Assembly (NCBI GenBank): GCA_030549495.1
Contig: JAUIRK010001052.1
Location: forward strand, 2,542,001-2,606,000
Direction: 5' to 3'
Source: Nectonema munidae
Taxonomy: Eukaryota > Nematomorpha > Nectonematoida > Nectonematidae
Length of the DNA stretch: 64,000 nt
Every line of letters begins with the position of its first letter. The first letter of the stretch is position 1. The position numbers and the translations under genes are program-made. Shown here one piece after another: positions 1-12,465 of this stretch. The notes under the pieces were generated by a model that had not been told where the DNA came from, did no database searches, and saw only the letters and a program-made list of their open reading frames with translations.

Positions 1-1029
1 ATTCATACGACAATGATAAAAATTTTTAGGGTATTATTTTTTTAAGAGTAAGAGTAACATTATAAGAAAATTTTTTACTCCCGAATAGGAGTAAGAATAA
101 TTTTAAAATTTTGAATAGTCCCCAGCCCTGAACTAAATTAATGAATCTTTCCTAACCCTAACAATTTCATGAAAAATCTAATTACTGGTCTAACACATTC
201 CTTCGATTTTAACCCTATCCGTAACATGCTTTCTTCCTTGGTGACAGGGAGGGACTATTTTGGTGCCCTTCTTTTTTCTTAAAATATTGACCATTTTTAC
301 AAAATTCTCGCGTAAACGCGCTAAATAATTAATTGCTAATATGGTGTCATTTATTTTTCATAAAAGTCAATCAATGCCAAATATATAAAATTCAAAAATT
401 ATTTAAATTCCACATTTTAGCTGTTAATATTGTCTTAATTTATTTAATAAACCAACTTTTATCGAATAATTCAGCTAAAATATTTTATCTGACAATAAAT
501 TAGTTTTAACAGGTGACAAGCACTTTTTCTTATTATTTAAAGTAGACTTAAACATACACAGCAAATCGAACATGTTCAATTTTGTTCTCCAAATATTTTT
601 AAAAATGATTATATATTTATTTAATGATATATAATTAATTCAGTAATAAAATTTAAATGACATAGTGAAAAATATTACTGGGTGCTACTCAAACTAAACC
701 GAGCACTTCTCCCTGGTTTGATTCTTGTCCTCCTTTCTATCATCTGCTTATTAAAGAGATCGTTTTGAACTATAAATCTCAATAGAACCTCTATTTTCTT
801 GCTTACAAATTCGCTATCAACGTGTAGTCTGTACTTAATTTTTATACTCTAATTTTGCACTTAATTCTAAACTGATCCTACCTTGGTGATATAAAAGCAT
901 TTTATTAAACGTGTTACTATTTCATTTTTCTTATGATCTCATTTCAATGTCCTTCAGTTCCCTTACTTCTCGCATACTTAAATTTTTGTACTATAATTAA
1001 CGATTCTGACAACAAACTTAACAAATGAT
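1..1029. other. AT-rich intergenic DNA, nothing recognised
   Basis: No coding signal, terminal repeat or RNA gene was recognised here. A short telomere-like stretch (CCTAACCCTAAC) lies near 153 but is too short to mean anything alone. Confidence 0.4.
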
Positions 1030-1815
1030 TTTTTGGAAAAAAATGATTTTTGCTAATTCGATTGATACTTTCACCCATTTTTACACTGTAATGACCAAAA
1101 AGAAGTACAGAAATGAAAAACATAGACGATTTTGTATTAAAAAAATTATTTTAAATTTGAGGGATATTCTTAGTCAAAATTTTATCCTCAATCAAAATTT
1201 TAATAGTGATTTTCAAACAAAAGGGAATTTTTTGATTTAAGTTTTTTTTCAGAATTTGTTTTTTCCAAAATATCAAATTTGATTGATAATTCTACACATT
1301 CCTGCACCGTAATTGGGAAAACTTTGTCCCGAAATGAAGGGAGTATCGTAATAAAAAATGAATAAAAATGTATTTTATTTAAAATATGGAAGTATGTTTA
1401 TGAAATAATTTTCAGGCATACATCGCTAATTCTATTTGTTCTTTGACACATTTTTTCAGAGTAATAGTAAAAACTTAGGCAAAAAATGGTATTAACATCG
1501 TCAATTTAGTTTAACAAATATTGTACTTAAAATATGGATAAATGTTTTTAAAGAAACTTTTAAGGCGAAACTAACATATTTGATTGGCATTTTCACATTC
1601 TAATTACGAAAACTGAGTCCAAAAATGAAATCAGCATGGAGATTTAGTATAAAAATATATATTTCATTTAAAATTTGATTAATATTCTGGGACACAATTT
1701 TCAGGCGAAAACCACAAATTTGATTGAGATTTTCATAAATTTTCACACCATAATAGCGAAAACGGAGTCGAGAAATTAGATCAGCATGGTCGATTTGATA
1801 TAAAAATGGAATAAT
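1030..1815 (+). repeat. Satellite-like tandem repeat, about five units of ~155 bp
   Basis: Diverged copies of one ~155-bp unit follow each other. Each unit has a block like 'gagtccaaaaatgaaatc', then 'agcatgg' and a 'tataaaaa' tract, and before that 'caaatttgattga'. The same unit recurs at 41.69-41.82 kb, at 50.17-51.24 kb and, inverted, at 15.60-15.84 kb. A 71-codon open frame at 1025-1240 falls inside the first unit and shows no protein-like composition, so it is not called a gene. Confidence 0.65.
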
Positions 1816-1859
1816 ATTATTTGGTTAAATTTGAGATTTAAACCGCTAAATTGATTTTC

Positions 1860-2375
1860 TGAAGATTTCATCCCAGAAAGATCTTGAAATTCTGCCCACA
1901 GTTAACGACAAAGTGACAGCGTTACACCATATCCTTTTCTTAGATGACAAATATAATGGGTTCGCTGACGGAAGTGAGTGCAGTTTTCGTAAAGAGATCT
2001 CGTGTCGTGACATTGAATGACCGCATCAAAAGTTAGTTAGTGGGTTGATTGACCGTTGTACTGACACGTAGAGCTGAAAACACTTTCAGTGAAGGAGAAT
2101 TCCATCAATGGTATTGATGTTGGTGCACTTTCCCACATTTTTGACAAAACTGAAGGACGACTACCCTCTTCTTTCAATACATGCACTGACTCTTTTGATC
2201 TAGTTCCCCTTGACCTATCGTTCCGAAGCTCGATTGATGGCTCTGAAAACAACGGTGGTAGTAAGCTTGTGATTGACGCAAATATGAAGCGTTGTCTCTT
2301 TAGCCATTGGTCCTTGCTTTCATCTACTTATGGCTGCAAAACAATGGAAAACAATACACTGGGTGAAAAGTAGCT
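1860..2375 (+). pseudogene. Relic of a hAT transposase C-terminus (ZBED5/SCAND3-like)
   Basis: This stretch is less AT-rich than its flanks. Read on the + strand in more than one frame it gives fragments resembling the C-terminal hAT dimerisation region: 'KLKDDYPLLSIHALTLL', then 'FPLTYRSEA', then 'MALKTT', then 'KLVIDANMKRCL'. The order matches the known family pattern of a tyrosine-proline motif, a leucine-rich helix, a TYxCEAxFS-like motif, and the final R-L-x-x-E/D-x-D-L-R segment. Stops interrupt it and the frame changes, so it is dead. No terminal inverted repeats were found. The open frame at 2089-2373 covers only the last part. The match is by recalled family pattern, so confidence is moderate. 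Confidence 0.4.
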
Positions 2376-2864
2376 TTTGTATGATTTATAGTTATTCCGT
2401 AAATTTTGCATTTGTTTAGCAGTTGAAGCTTTCTTTTATTTGTATTATTTTCAATAAAATAGATCTTTATATAATTTTATTTTATTCTAATCTTTTGCAA
2501 AATTCGCCAATACAAAAATAATTATTATTATTTACTTGGGAGTTATGGTCAATCTACCCATTGTGTTCAAAATGATTAGTTAGATAAAGGGTGGGAGGGG
2601 GAATAAAGTTCTTTAAAAATGTGGTTTTAATATCATAGATGATTTTTCTTAGTATTTACCCATTTTTACGCACATTTCTTTGTAAGATATTGATTTACAA
2701 CAGTTTAATGATTTAAACAGTACTAAGAAAAATTGTGCCAATAGGAAAAATTTCTTTTGTGATATATTGATTTAAGCACGTGGGTTTCTAAAATGCCTGT
2801 AGTCCATTATCCTTTTACCTTGATGAATAAATAAATTTGAAATGTTTTATATTTAAGTTTTCAG
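2376..2864. other. Upstream flank of the PARL exons
   Basis: AT-rich sequence between the hAT relic and the first recognised PARL exon. Earlier PARL exons, with start codon and mitochondrial targeting sequence, are expected upstream. None could be identified in 1-2864, so they are very diverged, very small, or outside the window. Confidence 0.35.
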
Positions 2865-5800
2865 GAGTTGTTTTCACATCTTGCTGCATTTTGAAATATG
2901 AGAATGAAGCGAAATATACACCAAAATACTATTTACTCTCAGCTTTCACTAGGACTAGAGGAGAAAGCGAAGTAATATTGAAAATGTATAACAATTATTT
3001 CAATGCATTCCTTTATTATTAATAGATTAAGAAACGGTGGAAATCCTTGCTAAGCTCCGAAAGGCTCTCTTGTGTTTTAATATCCATAAATGTTTTACTG
3101 TATCTTCTCTTTCTTATCCCGAAGATTAGCTCTCCTTTACAAAAAGCATGTCTTTGTGGTCTAGGTATTCTTTTTCAGTGATATTACTGCTGTATTATCT
3201 GTATTTTCACAAATATTTTTCAGGCAAGAATAGTTTCTCTCTATTTTTCTCAACTTTTGCTCATGCCAATATTTTGCATTTATTTTTTAATATGACTTGC
3301 TTCTGGAGTTTTTTTCCTGTCGTATGTAACACTCATGGTACCGAACTTACCCTTGCCGCTTATTTAATGGGAGGTAAGTGATTTTCTCTACTTATGTGTG
3401 TATATGATATGCAAATAGTGTTGTTGAAGGCGTGTGATAAATAATACTACGGCACATATTTATGCTCTCTGTAGCAACGATGTGCTTTTTGAAATTAATT
3501 TAAATTTAACTAAAAAATACGGCTTTTTATATTTTTGTTATATTGACGAATTTTAAGAAAATAATATTATACTTTTAAATTTAACCCTATCAAAACTTCT
3601 ACCTCCTTGAACACTATGATTATGAACATTTTAATACATGTGATTGCACTGGTAAAAGTACTTTATATGTAGTAGGTTGCCAAATACATCGCCATTTTTA
3701 GTTAAAAAAATTGTCATTGACAAAAGCTTAATGTTTTTAAAGTTTAGGCAATATATTTAGAACCTTATTTCTTAAACATTCAAATCATTTTGTTAATGAA
3801 AATATTTTTAAATCGGAACATCAATATGGATTTTTTACCCAGTAAATCAAAATAATCGTACCTTTTTTCGGTTCAATTTCACTTTTTTTTTTAAATATAT
3901 TGCCATGTTTAGGTATTTTTTTATTTAGGGTTTCCTATGCGACTAATATTTTCAATTAATGTTTTATATTAATAATAATAATTATTTTAATTTGTATTAT
4001 ATAAAGCATATTTGAGAAAAAATTAGCATTTTTTGTTAACTGGAATCTTAATGTAGTCACATTATTTGCAATGATTACAGGCGTTTTTGCTTCATGTGCG
4101 AGCTATTTATTAAAAGTGGTTACGCTGAGCAAGACAATGTCATTGGGCGCTTCTGGAGGCATTTTCACCTTATTCAGTATGACAGCAATCGATTATCCTG
4201 AGTTTCAAGTGAAGCCCATTGGAACTAATTTCATTTTTAATGGTGTTAACGTAAGATCTTTTTATTTTTAATGAAAGAAAATTTCTGCTTTTTTCATTTT
4301 TACAAATCCCAGTATGATATGAGTATCTCTTTAAAGGCAAGAAAAAAATCATTCAAATGACTGCAACCATTTCATATTATGTGTAAGAAGTTTAATGTAA
4401 ATATATTTTTTGAATCGATACAAGAGAGATAGGAAGACATGAGCAATTGCATTTGTTTCGAGCTAAAAAGATCAAAGGAAGATTTTCACGAAAATTCTAG
4501 TATATTTAGGGATAAAACTGAGAATAAATTGACAAAATTACTGATAATTTTTCGTCGTTTCGTTCTGCTCTAGATAACATCATTCATAATTTTCAAAGTT
4601 TTATATTCATTCATCGCTGCTACACATGTCCCTTATTTATCTAAACTTCTTTTTGCGTGTGATGGTTGAGTCATGAGTAGGGTCATCTAGAATGTGGCTT
4701 TGATTATTATTATTGATCTAAACTTCGAATCCAGCATTCCAACTTAATTTTTCATAGTTCGATATGAGCAGCTGACATTGTGCTTTATCAATGAAAACAC
4801 TCTATAGTACCTTTGCCTTTGTAGAGCAAAATATAATGATATTTTTCTTTCAACTTCTCAATAAACTGAAACTCACCATTTATACAGAAAGCATCAAAAA
4901 TGCTTCGAGAATATATTTACGTTTTATGAAAAATTTCATAAAATTATCCAAGCAGTTGAAATGCTTCATGGAGCCTATTCTTTTGGGAGAAAAAGGACGA
5001 TTTGTATAATATACTAAAAAAAGTTTCACTTTTATATCTTCAGCAACAGTTAATTCTTGTTTCATTCAAAAAAAAGTCCCGAAACAAATTTTAAATCGGC
5101 ATATTCTTGAGACCTTTTTTGAAGTTTTTTTATACCTCAATAAATATAAATTTTTTATCAAGTCAATAAAAGTCCATTTTTTCATAAAGCCATTATATAG
5201 AATAATTTTTAAATATCGTGTAATTCATCTAAAATATATTTTGATGTCTGAAAAATTTCCAAATGAATTTTATTTTTTAAATTATATTTCACAAAATTTA
5301 AATCAATCTTTTTTATTGAAAATTATACACAACACCTAAAGCACAAAACTAAGCTTAAAATTGCAGGTTATTTTAACCCAAACACGTTATAAGCACATGT
5401 TAATTATGTTTCAAATACTATGGCTAAGTTAGGGTTAGGTAGATTGTAGGTGAGGCCTATTTCTAGAAATAAAAAACACTTCATCCAAAATTAGAGATAT
5501 GATTTAAAAAATTTCAATTCTAAAAATATTTTTAATTTATTGCTTTCTTAACTGAAAATTGTAAATGGTATTTTTCTTTTATTTGTTCAAGTCAATTCCA
5601 ACGTAAAAGCAATTCTTAAAAAAATTTGGTAAATTTATGCTCGTCATTATTCAATCAGGCTATTTTTATTATTCACTGGAACAATAAAAGCCAGTAAATG
5701 CTTGACACCTTTTGAGGAACCCATTTTGCAAGGTCATCTTTTAGAGGATGAAAAATGTCAAATTTAAGACAGGTTCGTTAAAATAATAGCTGTATCATAT

Positions 5801-5965
5801 ACGTCCGCATACATCACATTCACTTGCAATTATACAAATTTAAATAAAATAATTCTTTATATTCTAGGTGCTGTACTTGCTGATGGCTTTTGATTTTATC
5901 GGTATTCTCCTAAAGTGGAAAATAATAGATCATGCAGCTCACTTGGGTGGCGCTCTCTTCGGAAT
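2865..5965 (+). CDS. PARL: PARL-type mitochondrial rhomboid protease, partial, five exons
   Basis: Intramembrane serine protease of the inner mitochondrial membrane. In known animals PARL cleaves PINK1, PGAM5 and related proteins. Exons read as 2865-2971, 3026-3164, 3224-3373, 4081-4250 and 5868-5965; introns are 54, 59, 707 and 1617 nt, all GT-AG with matching phases. Exon 2 carries [13 protein letters not shown] and a membrane segment. Exon 3 carries the [11 protein letters not shown] helix, like the SHFSLWHMAANM segment of human PARL. Exon 4 carries SLGASGGIF with the catalytic Ser. Exon 5 carries [12 protein letters not shown] with the catalytic His. Both catalytic residues are intact. 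The N-terminal exons and the last exon (expected to start WYxxYG) were not found; the transposon stack beginning near 6.0 kb follows directly. The open frames starting at 2837 and 3148 are not real starts, because they begin in introns. Confidence 0.9.
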
Positions 5966-6949
5966 GTAAATTTAAACTTATTACCTTCTTATGTCTTTCT
6001 ATTGACATTATAGACCTGCAGATAGGCTTGTGGAGTCGTTTAGAGTCGTTATCTAATAAAATTGGAGTTGCAGTATTTTTTTAATTGTCTTATTTCTGCA
6101 AGTATATGGGGAGTCGCCCTTCTTTAGTCGAATTCCAAAGTAAGTTGACTAATTTTAAGTATTTGAAGTCGGTCAGATTTTTATAAGATGGAGTATAAGT
6201 CGTAGATTTGTATTACACTAGAACCTACGTTTTACGTACGCCACGGGACCGATCGGCGGACGTAAAACGTAGGATTCGTAAAATCCAGGTTGACCTTTAA
6301 ATTGACATACAACACGAAAATCCTAGCCTGGATCACACATGGTCACACCGTGTACGACGTGAGGGGCTATGGCAGCTAAAGAAGACTACTACAGTGAAGT
6401 TGGATGATCATCCCTGAAGTTGAGCTGTTTTCATAATAAAGTCTTAACCTTAGCAGGACGGAACTTTTTAGAGCAACACTAAGGGCGGTTAATAGGAGTT
6501 TCACTCCAATTTTTAAAAAAAGTATATTTCTTTTTTTTAATAAAGCTTTAGCATATCAAAGTCCTTTTAAGAATGTTTTTGTTCAGTTTGATATGTTTTC
6601 ATGTTTTTTATAGAAAAAAATCAAAAAACTTATTTTAGAATTAACCCATCTATAATAAAAAAGAGTTTGTTTTAGTTAACTCATCTATAATAAAAATAAA
6701 AATTGCATTAGAACTTCCATAACGTTTACACTTATTAGATATAATATCTAAGAAAAATTTTTAAATTCATCTATTATATTATTTGTTAAATTATTTCAAC
6801 AAACCTACTTCATATGAAAAAGGCATATTAATCATAGATTAATATTTAGTTTTTTTCAAATATATAAAAAAATGAACTAACATTTATTCAACTATTATAA
6901 AAATAAAAAAAGTATTATAATAAAAAATTCGTAAATATTTACAATTATT

Positions 6950-8200
6950 ATGTGTTTTTGCACTTTTTACACATAAATAAAGTATGCTTTACAAATGAAT
7001 TTTCCACATACACATTTTGTGTTCCCCTTTTCTTGGCTTACAATCAATAAAAGAGAATATCTCGTTGAATGATGTAGTTGGTTCTGTCAACATCAAAAAA
7101 CTAAAAAGATAATAAGTTTCTCGTAGATAAGTGAGTAAATGAACTTTGACTTCTAATCAACATGATTTTTCAGCTAAAAGTAGAGAAAGGTGTTTTATAA
7201 AGCATTTTCTTCCTCCTCTGAAACGACGGTATGCATCTGAATCATTAGCTCTCATAATTAAGCTATTATTAATGAATATCAAGAAAATTTGTAAAAATTG
7301 AATCCAACATCTAGAAGACTTATAACAGTGTAATTTCTTGCCATTCTGTTAAAAACATCCACTCCAGATTTAAACCTATTATAATCTAGAATAGTTTGAG
7401 GTTTTTCTGGGCCAAAATTATCTATTTGTGATAGATGTTGACTAGATAAAATAGACTGGTTTGAAGTTTTTTTAGAATGTTTTTCGGTATATAAACTGTT
7501 GAGAAGAGGTTTCTGAATAAAAATCTATCTACAATCATTAAACCAGACTTTAAATGCGTGAATAATGGCATGAACCTTCTATTATTCTTACCGAAAGATT
7601 GTATTGTTTTGATTTTTGGCTCAATTAACAAATCCTGGGAATAAAAAACTATCTGATAAATAAATAGGTCGGTAAGCAAGAAATATTTACAATCTTTTAC
7701 TATATTATTGGGTTTAAAATGATCCCTGTCCACTAAACCACTTTCATAAATTTCGCTAAAAAAACAAAAAATGGAGAGTCTAACAGTGATAAATTTTCAT
7801 ACCATATCGACTGGCTTGGATGGGTCGTATACTTTTATAGGTGACTTCTATACTTGACGAGCTGTGTAATTGTAAAATTAAATGGTGAAATATTTATGAA
7901 AGTTTTGAGGAAAAATTTTGTAAGTATCTTATCGGAGCTAATTTATCTGAACTATTTTTGTAGTTCTTGAATAAATCTTATAAAGGTAAATAAGAATAAT
8001 ACTTCTACTGATTGGTTTAAAAAGGGGTTCCATACTTTTAGAAAAAGATGTTTGACATCAATCTGCTGATCTTTAGACTGCCAATGTAAAGAATACAGAC
8101 TAAGTATGCTAGCAAATGTTCCATTAAAACTTTCATATAAATTTTGAGGTTCTCCAAAAACAATTAGGACTTCTACAAAAAACATTTAACTAAATAATGT
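6950..8200 (-). pseudogene. Decayed piggyBac-like transposase
   Basis: On the - strand, near 7810, 'DPSKPVD' resembles the piggyBac K-P-x-K-x-G region. 'KYFLLTDLFIYQIVFYSQD' (7422-7733 frame) resembles the following segment with G-Y-x-x-x-x-x-Y-x-G-K. 'HLKSGLMIVDRFLFRNLFST' resembles the second catalytic region (G-H-x-x-x-x-D-N-F-F-T-S), with Asp kept and DNFFTS diverged. A cysteine-rich tail may lie near 6955-7040. Stops, frame changes and apparent internal insertions break it. It lies inside the 6216-10678 Tigger element, so it was inserted there or carried along. No TTAA-bounded ends were found. The family match is by motif only. Confidence 0.4.
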
Positions 8201-9769
8201 TTTCTAATAGAAAATTATTGTAGTTTTTTCCATTTTTCTTTTGTGCAGAAAAAATGTGGTTCAAAAGAGATTCAGTGAAAAAGATTAAAAATTTTCAAAG
8301 GATCTTTCAAATTTTTTGGTATCTTTTGGACTGGTCTACTTAGATGATATTAGTTGATGATCTTCTTCCACAAATCTCTCTCGGTTCAAAAAAATTGGGT
8401 TCCATCTGGTGCTACAAGGGAACATCTTGCAAAGAGTTTCTTCATCGTTGAATCTGTTTGCCTTCGCTATCAACTGAATTTTGAATTTCATATTACTATT
8501 TGAAAAACTCAGAACAGAGGTTTCTCCTTCATCACTACTTGTATAAAAATTGAGGAGCTTAATAAAATTTTGGAAGTAAAGGAAATCAAATGAAGTTGGT
8601 CAAGAAATGGAAGAATTATTAAATAAAAATAAAGAAGAGAGAGAGTTTTGTGTAATCTATAGCGATTTCTTCACTATTATTATGTAAGGAATTATTTACC
8701 AAATGTGGTGAGAAAAAAGATAAAAATGGTAGAAATTATATATGGATCGTGTAGTCAATGGAACAATTGAGTTACTCTATGATGTATTTGATAAAAAATC
8801 AATATAAGTGAGAGTTCTTTGTGTTTGAAATCATATTTTGATTTATTTTGGTTGTATGATGTGTCTTTATAACAGATAATACCATGACAAAATTAATAAA
8901 GAGTCATTTCTTCATTTTTTATTCAAGTAAACATGGTGTTAACAAATCGATCTAAAAGTTATCTAATTTTTTAATCTTTTTACTTTTTATAAAATATTTT
9001 GACTGTAGAAAAATAAATTTATAAAAAAAAGTTTTGAATAGTGATAATATAATTTTTTACAAAACTAATAATATAGTTTGTTTTGTTATTTTTTTTTGTA
9101 AATAAAAAAATATTATAGTTCTTCTTTTAATTTTTTATATATAATATTTTGACTATGGAAAAGAAAGTTTTGAATATTGAAAGAAGGAAATAATAGAAAC
9201 ATGATTTTGAAGTCATGTGGTTCAAAAATAATCTAGAAAAATTTAAATTTGAAATCCACTTAAATTTATATTTTTATAACTTGTTTAAGGTTAAACTTAA
9301 GTTTTATAAAAAATATTAATTTTAGATGGGTTAAATTTAAATTTGTATAAATTATATAAATATTTTTTCATGTGGTGAAAATTTTATATTTCTTTTTATC
9401 TTTAAACCATTAAAAAAATAAAATACCAAAGTTAATATCGACTAGTATATTTTTCTATCAGAAAAATAGATTTTAAATATTTACTAGCCAAAAAAAGCCC
9501 TACTCCGTCCTTCTAAGGTTAAATAAAAAATATTAGTGTATGTGTGTTATTTATCAATTATACTCAACTTAGTCTGCTCTAGGAAAAGGCGCCGGTTAAT
9601 TTGCTCTTTTAATAATGCATGCAGAGGGGAAATAATTTTAAAATAAGGAAAAACTACTTTATTCATTCTCTTTCGAATTTGTTGGCCCTGAAAAGGGCCT
9701 TTTGTTTTAAGATTTTTTTTTATTTTTATTTTTTTACTGAAAGAAGTTGGTTATCTTTTTCTCCTTTAA

Positions 9770-9899
9770 CCCATTAAGCCCCAATGTTCCCATTTGGGAA
9801 CATAAGTAATTTCATCTTCGTCTGCTTTTTTCAATGACTTTGAATATAAATCGTCTGCGTTTTTTTAAAATATCGTCTGATTTCTTGGTACTTAATGGG
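9770..9899 (+). mobile_element. TTAA miniature element A (130 bp)
   Basis: Flanked by TTAA at 9766-9769 and 9900-9903. Termini are CCCATTAAG and its complement. An 18-nt dyad (TGTTCCCATTTGGGAACA, central TT unpaired) occupies offset 15-32 from the left end. Three CGTCTG hexamers follow at spaced positions. Element B at 28777 is nearly identical in the opposite orientation, so the family moved recently. The size, TTAA target and ends suggest non-autonomous mobilisation by a piggyBac transposase. It lies directly beside the Tigger transposase tail. Confidence 0.85.
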
Positions 9900-9903
9900 T
9901 TAA

Positions 9904-10400
9904 TGATGCTGCTCTCATCTGAGCCGCTTCGTCTCTCCATCGGCGAATCTGTCTGATGTGGCACTCCAAGGGCTTCAAACGCTTGCTCAGGTTTAATTCG
10001 GTCGACTATTTCTTCCTCTTCACGTTCACTCTCTTCATCAGATGACTTCCTATCAATTTCACTGATTATCTCTGCGTCAGTGAGCCATTGGTGTCCGGGA
10101 TCTTCGGCGAGCCACTCATCATATCCTCAGTTCCAGAACCAAGTTCTTGAAACATGGCTTTAAATATAGTACGATCCGCTTCCATGTTGTCTACGTTCTC
10201 TGTCTGTTCTTCTGAAACACTTTCATCCTCACTTCTTTCTTCAACATTTTCCATTCGTTTTCGCCAAGAGCGTTGAAGATTTTCCTGTGTCGCCGCTTCC
10301 AGTGACCAATTGACAGTTGTATATGAGGATATCCTTTACACGTGTTGCGACTCGCTGATAGCCCATTCATTCACAAGGCGGCGTATCGTTTGATGTTTGA
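9904..10400 (-). pseudogene. C-terminal relic of the Tigger (jerky-like) transposase
   Basis: Read on the - strand, 10066-10254 encodes an acidic stretch beginning MENVEERSEDESVSEEQ. In another frame, the segment down to 9904 reads 'DAEIISEIDRKSSDEESE' and then 'KPEQALEALGVPHQ'. This is typical of the tail after the DDE domain in Tigger/jerky-type transposases: a W-L-T-D-x-E-I-I motif, an acidic run, then an S-x-x-x-A-L-x-A-L helix. At least one frame change separates the parts, and the catalytic domain is not recognisable. Element A lies just past the tail, at 9766-9903. Confidence 0.5.
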
Positions 10401-10725
10401 CAATGCGCGCTCATTATACGAAAACAACAAGAATAGCATAGGAGATAACAAGTACACTGTATAGTACGTTCAGTGTTAGAATGCATTGTTTTGCGATCTA
10501 ATTAGCGTTATTTAAATTACTCATAGTGAAATAAAACTGAAAGACAATAATTTATTAACCTTTATAAACTTTTTAATATATAAAATCACAAAGAAAAAAC
10601 GTATTAATAATGCATTTAATGACCAAAAAGATGGCGTCATCGATCATTTGGCGAGGACGTAAAACGTAGGTTCTACTGTACTTGGAATCGGAGTCAGATA
10701 TTTTCCCTTCGACTCTACAACCCTC

Positions 10726-11699
10726 TCTTCACGGGCGATTAGGCTCATACCCGTAATATAGAGCGCTCCTATCCAGCCCGCTTTTCACAATATTCAAAAA
10801 CCACGCTTGCCGACTCATTTCTCATTAAAAATCCTTGAAGCTAGCCAGTGCTCAGCGTACTTTTATAAGTCTTTTACTTTAAAATTTTACGAAACATTAT
10901 TTCGTTAAAAATTATAAATTGCTATGAAAAACAAAAGATCGTGCATCTCGTGTAAATTAAATTTCTGCCAGTGTAATTCCTGCAATACCAAAGTTTCTTT
11001 CACTATAATAAGCAATGTAGGCATTGTAGAAAACAGTGGAGACAAATATGGGAGCTCTCCAAAATCAGAAACTCAAATATTTTGTTCATTAATTTTAAAA
11101 CTCACTTTATTATCCTTCTGTTAGAGGCTGAAATGTCATATTTATCACAGAATAGCTGAACTCTTCATTCATTAAATAAATGTAAACAGATTATCTCGTT
11201 GAAATTACAGATATTTTCAAAAATATATATTTCAACAGATTTTCAACAATGATATCCTTTATGAAAGTGTAATTTTGTAAACAGAGTGGTGAGCCAGATA
11301 GAAAACTTTGATACAGGAAAACATAATCAACTAATATGCTTTATCCCTCCATACTCATTCGTCAGTTTTCTAAAACTAATTTAGGATGCGTGCATGTCTA
11401 TAATTCACTCTCACGCATGAAAATCTTGCTTTTGGTATTCACATGTATCGTATGCATAAAATTGATTTTTAACCGCGAAGCACAAATTAACTAAACCTCA
11501 ATATATTTATTTGTTCTTTTTATATTGGTTTATTTTAAGATTTTTATTCGTTGTAGCATTGTTAAATGACGCAAATCAAAATGTTATAAAATTGTAATTT
11601 TCATTTTTAGAATATTTGCCAAATATTATTCAAGTAATTTTGTCCATTTTGAAAGGAAAATTCAAAAATTGTGGAAAGAAATGAAGGAAGTACATTTTT
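10726..11699. other. AT-rich DNA, no gene recognised
   Basis: The open frame at 10924-11124 includes a cysteine-rich start (CISCKLNFCQCNSC) but no wider domain, splice context or related frame nearby, so it is not called. The rest shows nothing. Confidence 0.3.
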
Positions 11700-11759
11700 G
11701 ATCATACACTTGTAAGACTATTTTGAATTTTTATAAAACTTTAACATTAATGAAATTTA

Positions 11760-12250
11760 TTTTTACAAAAAGTAAAAACTATATGACAATTTTTTGATAA
11801 ATGGAATAATTACCATATTCAATGAAATCTTTAGATACAAATGAGGGAATATAAAAGGAGCGGAATAAGGCTTTGGATCTTAAAAATACTAAGTGAGTTA
11901 ATATGCATTGAAATGTAGAACGAAAAATCAAACTTTTTGTGATTAATGATACTGTATGAAATAATCGTTTTCCATTTATCTCTTTGCTTTTGAAATTCTG
12001 GCTCAAGTTTACTAACTTGATCAGGATACGCATATTCAATATCTACCAAATACTCACAATTCGATACATCAATCTAGAAAAAAATTAACATTTCTAGCTC
12101 TAATTTATCATGAATTAGATACATATCGAGTAATTTCCTCTAAGTTTTGATCATTCATGTCTTCTGGAATTATACTTGTAGCCCTTTCATGACTTTCAAA
12201 GTGCCTTGGTAGTTGTCCAGAAAATTCAGATTTGATGAAGTTCACTTTAA
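11760..12250 (-). pseudogene. Coding-like relic, family not recognised
   Basis: On the - strand two blocks have protein-like composition: 'FSGQLPRHFESHERATS' with 'IIPEDMNDQNLEEITRY' (about 12240-12110), and after a possible acceptor (ttttttctag) at about 12078, 'EYLVDIEYAYPDQVSKLEP' (about 12060-11990). The first block resembles a zinc-finger-like 'LPRHLExxH' segment found in several repeat-encoded proteins, but the cysteines are not visible. It could be two exons of a host gene or a broken transposon gene. No function is claimed. Confidence 0.3.
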
Positions 12251-12465
12251 TTCTTAAGATCAATAATTTTTGCATATATTTAGAATATAATCAAAGAATA
12301 CACAATATATATTACAAAACATGAATAGGTAGATTGGACCCGAGTGTAGTTATTCCCACTAGACTTCGCTAGAATAAAACAAAAAGTATACAACATAGGG
12401 TTTTACTTTCTAGATTTGCAATGATTATCACTCGCCATTTTTACAGAATCGAAAAGGAAATAAAA

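Larger units (their letters stand above)
6216..10678. mobile_element. Tigger/pogo-type DNA transposon with 22-bp TIRs, internally rearranged
   Basis: TA precedes the left end (6214-6215) and follows the right end (10679-10680), as expected for Tc1/pogo insertion. The 22-bp terminal inverted repeats (6216-6237 and 10657-10678) match at 21 of 22 bases and contain ACCTACGTTTTACGT. The left end also folds back on itself: CCTACGTTTTACGTACGCC is followed 12 nt later by a near-complement. The interior holds a transposase C-terminal relic on the - strand (9904-10400), a TTAA miniature element (9770-9899) and a decayed piggyBac-like gene (6950-8200). The element is therefore old and has collected later insertions, although its ends stay well matched. 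Confidence 0.65.
6021..10725. mobile_element. Possible outer hAT-like element enclosing a Tigger element
   Basis: The left side near 6024 reads AGGCTTGTGGAGTCG. The right side near 10707-10724, in reverse complement, reads GGGTTGTAGAGTCG, giving an approximate inverted pair. Both sides have 'gagtcg'-rich subterminal DNA of the kind seen in some hAT miniatures. No matching 8-bp target duplication was found, so the outer boundary is tentative. If real, the Tigger element landed inside it. Confidence 0.3.

Noticed and set aside
2037-2252. Minus-strand 71-codon frame as a gene
   Set aside because: It is the shadow of the hAT C-terminal relic on the + strand.
3148-3381. A 77-codon open frame as a complete small rhomboid gene
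   Set aside because: Its first 25 codons are exon end and intron. Splice sites and phases fit a multi-exon PARL gene instead.
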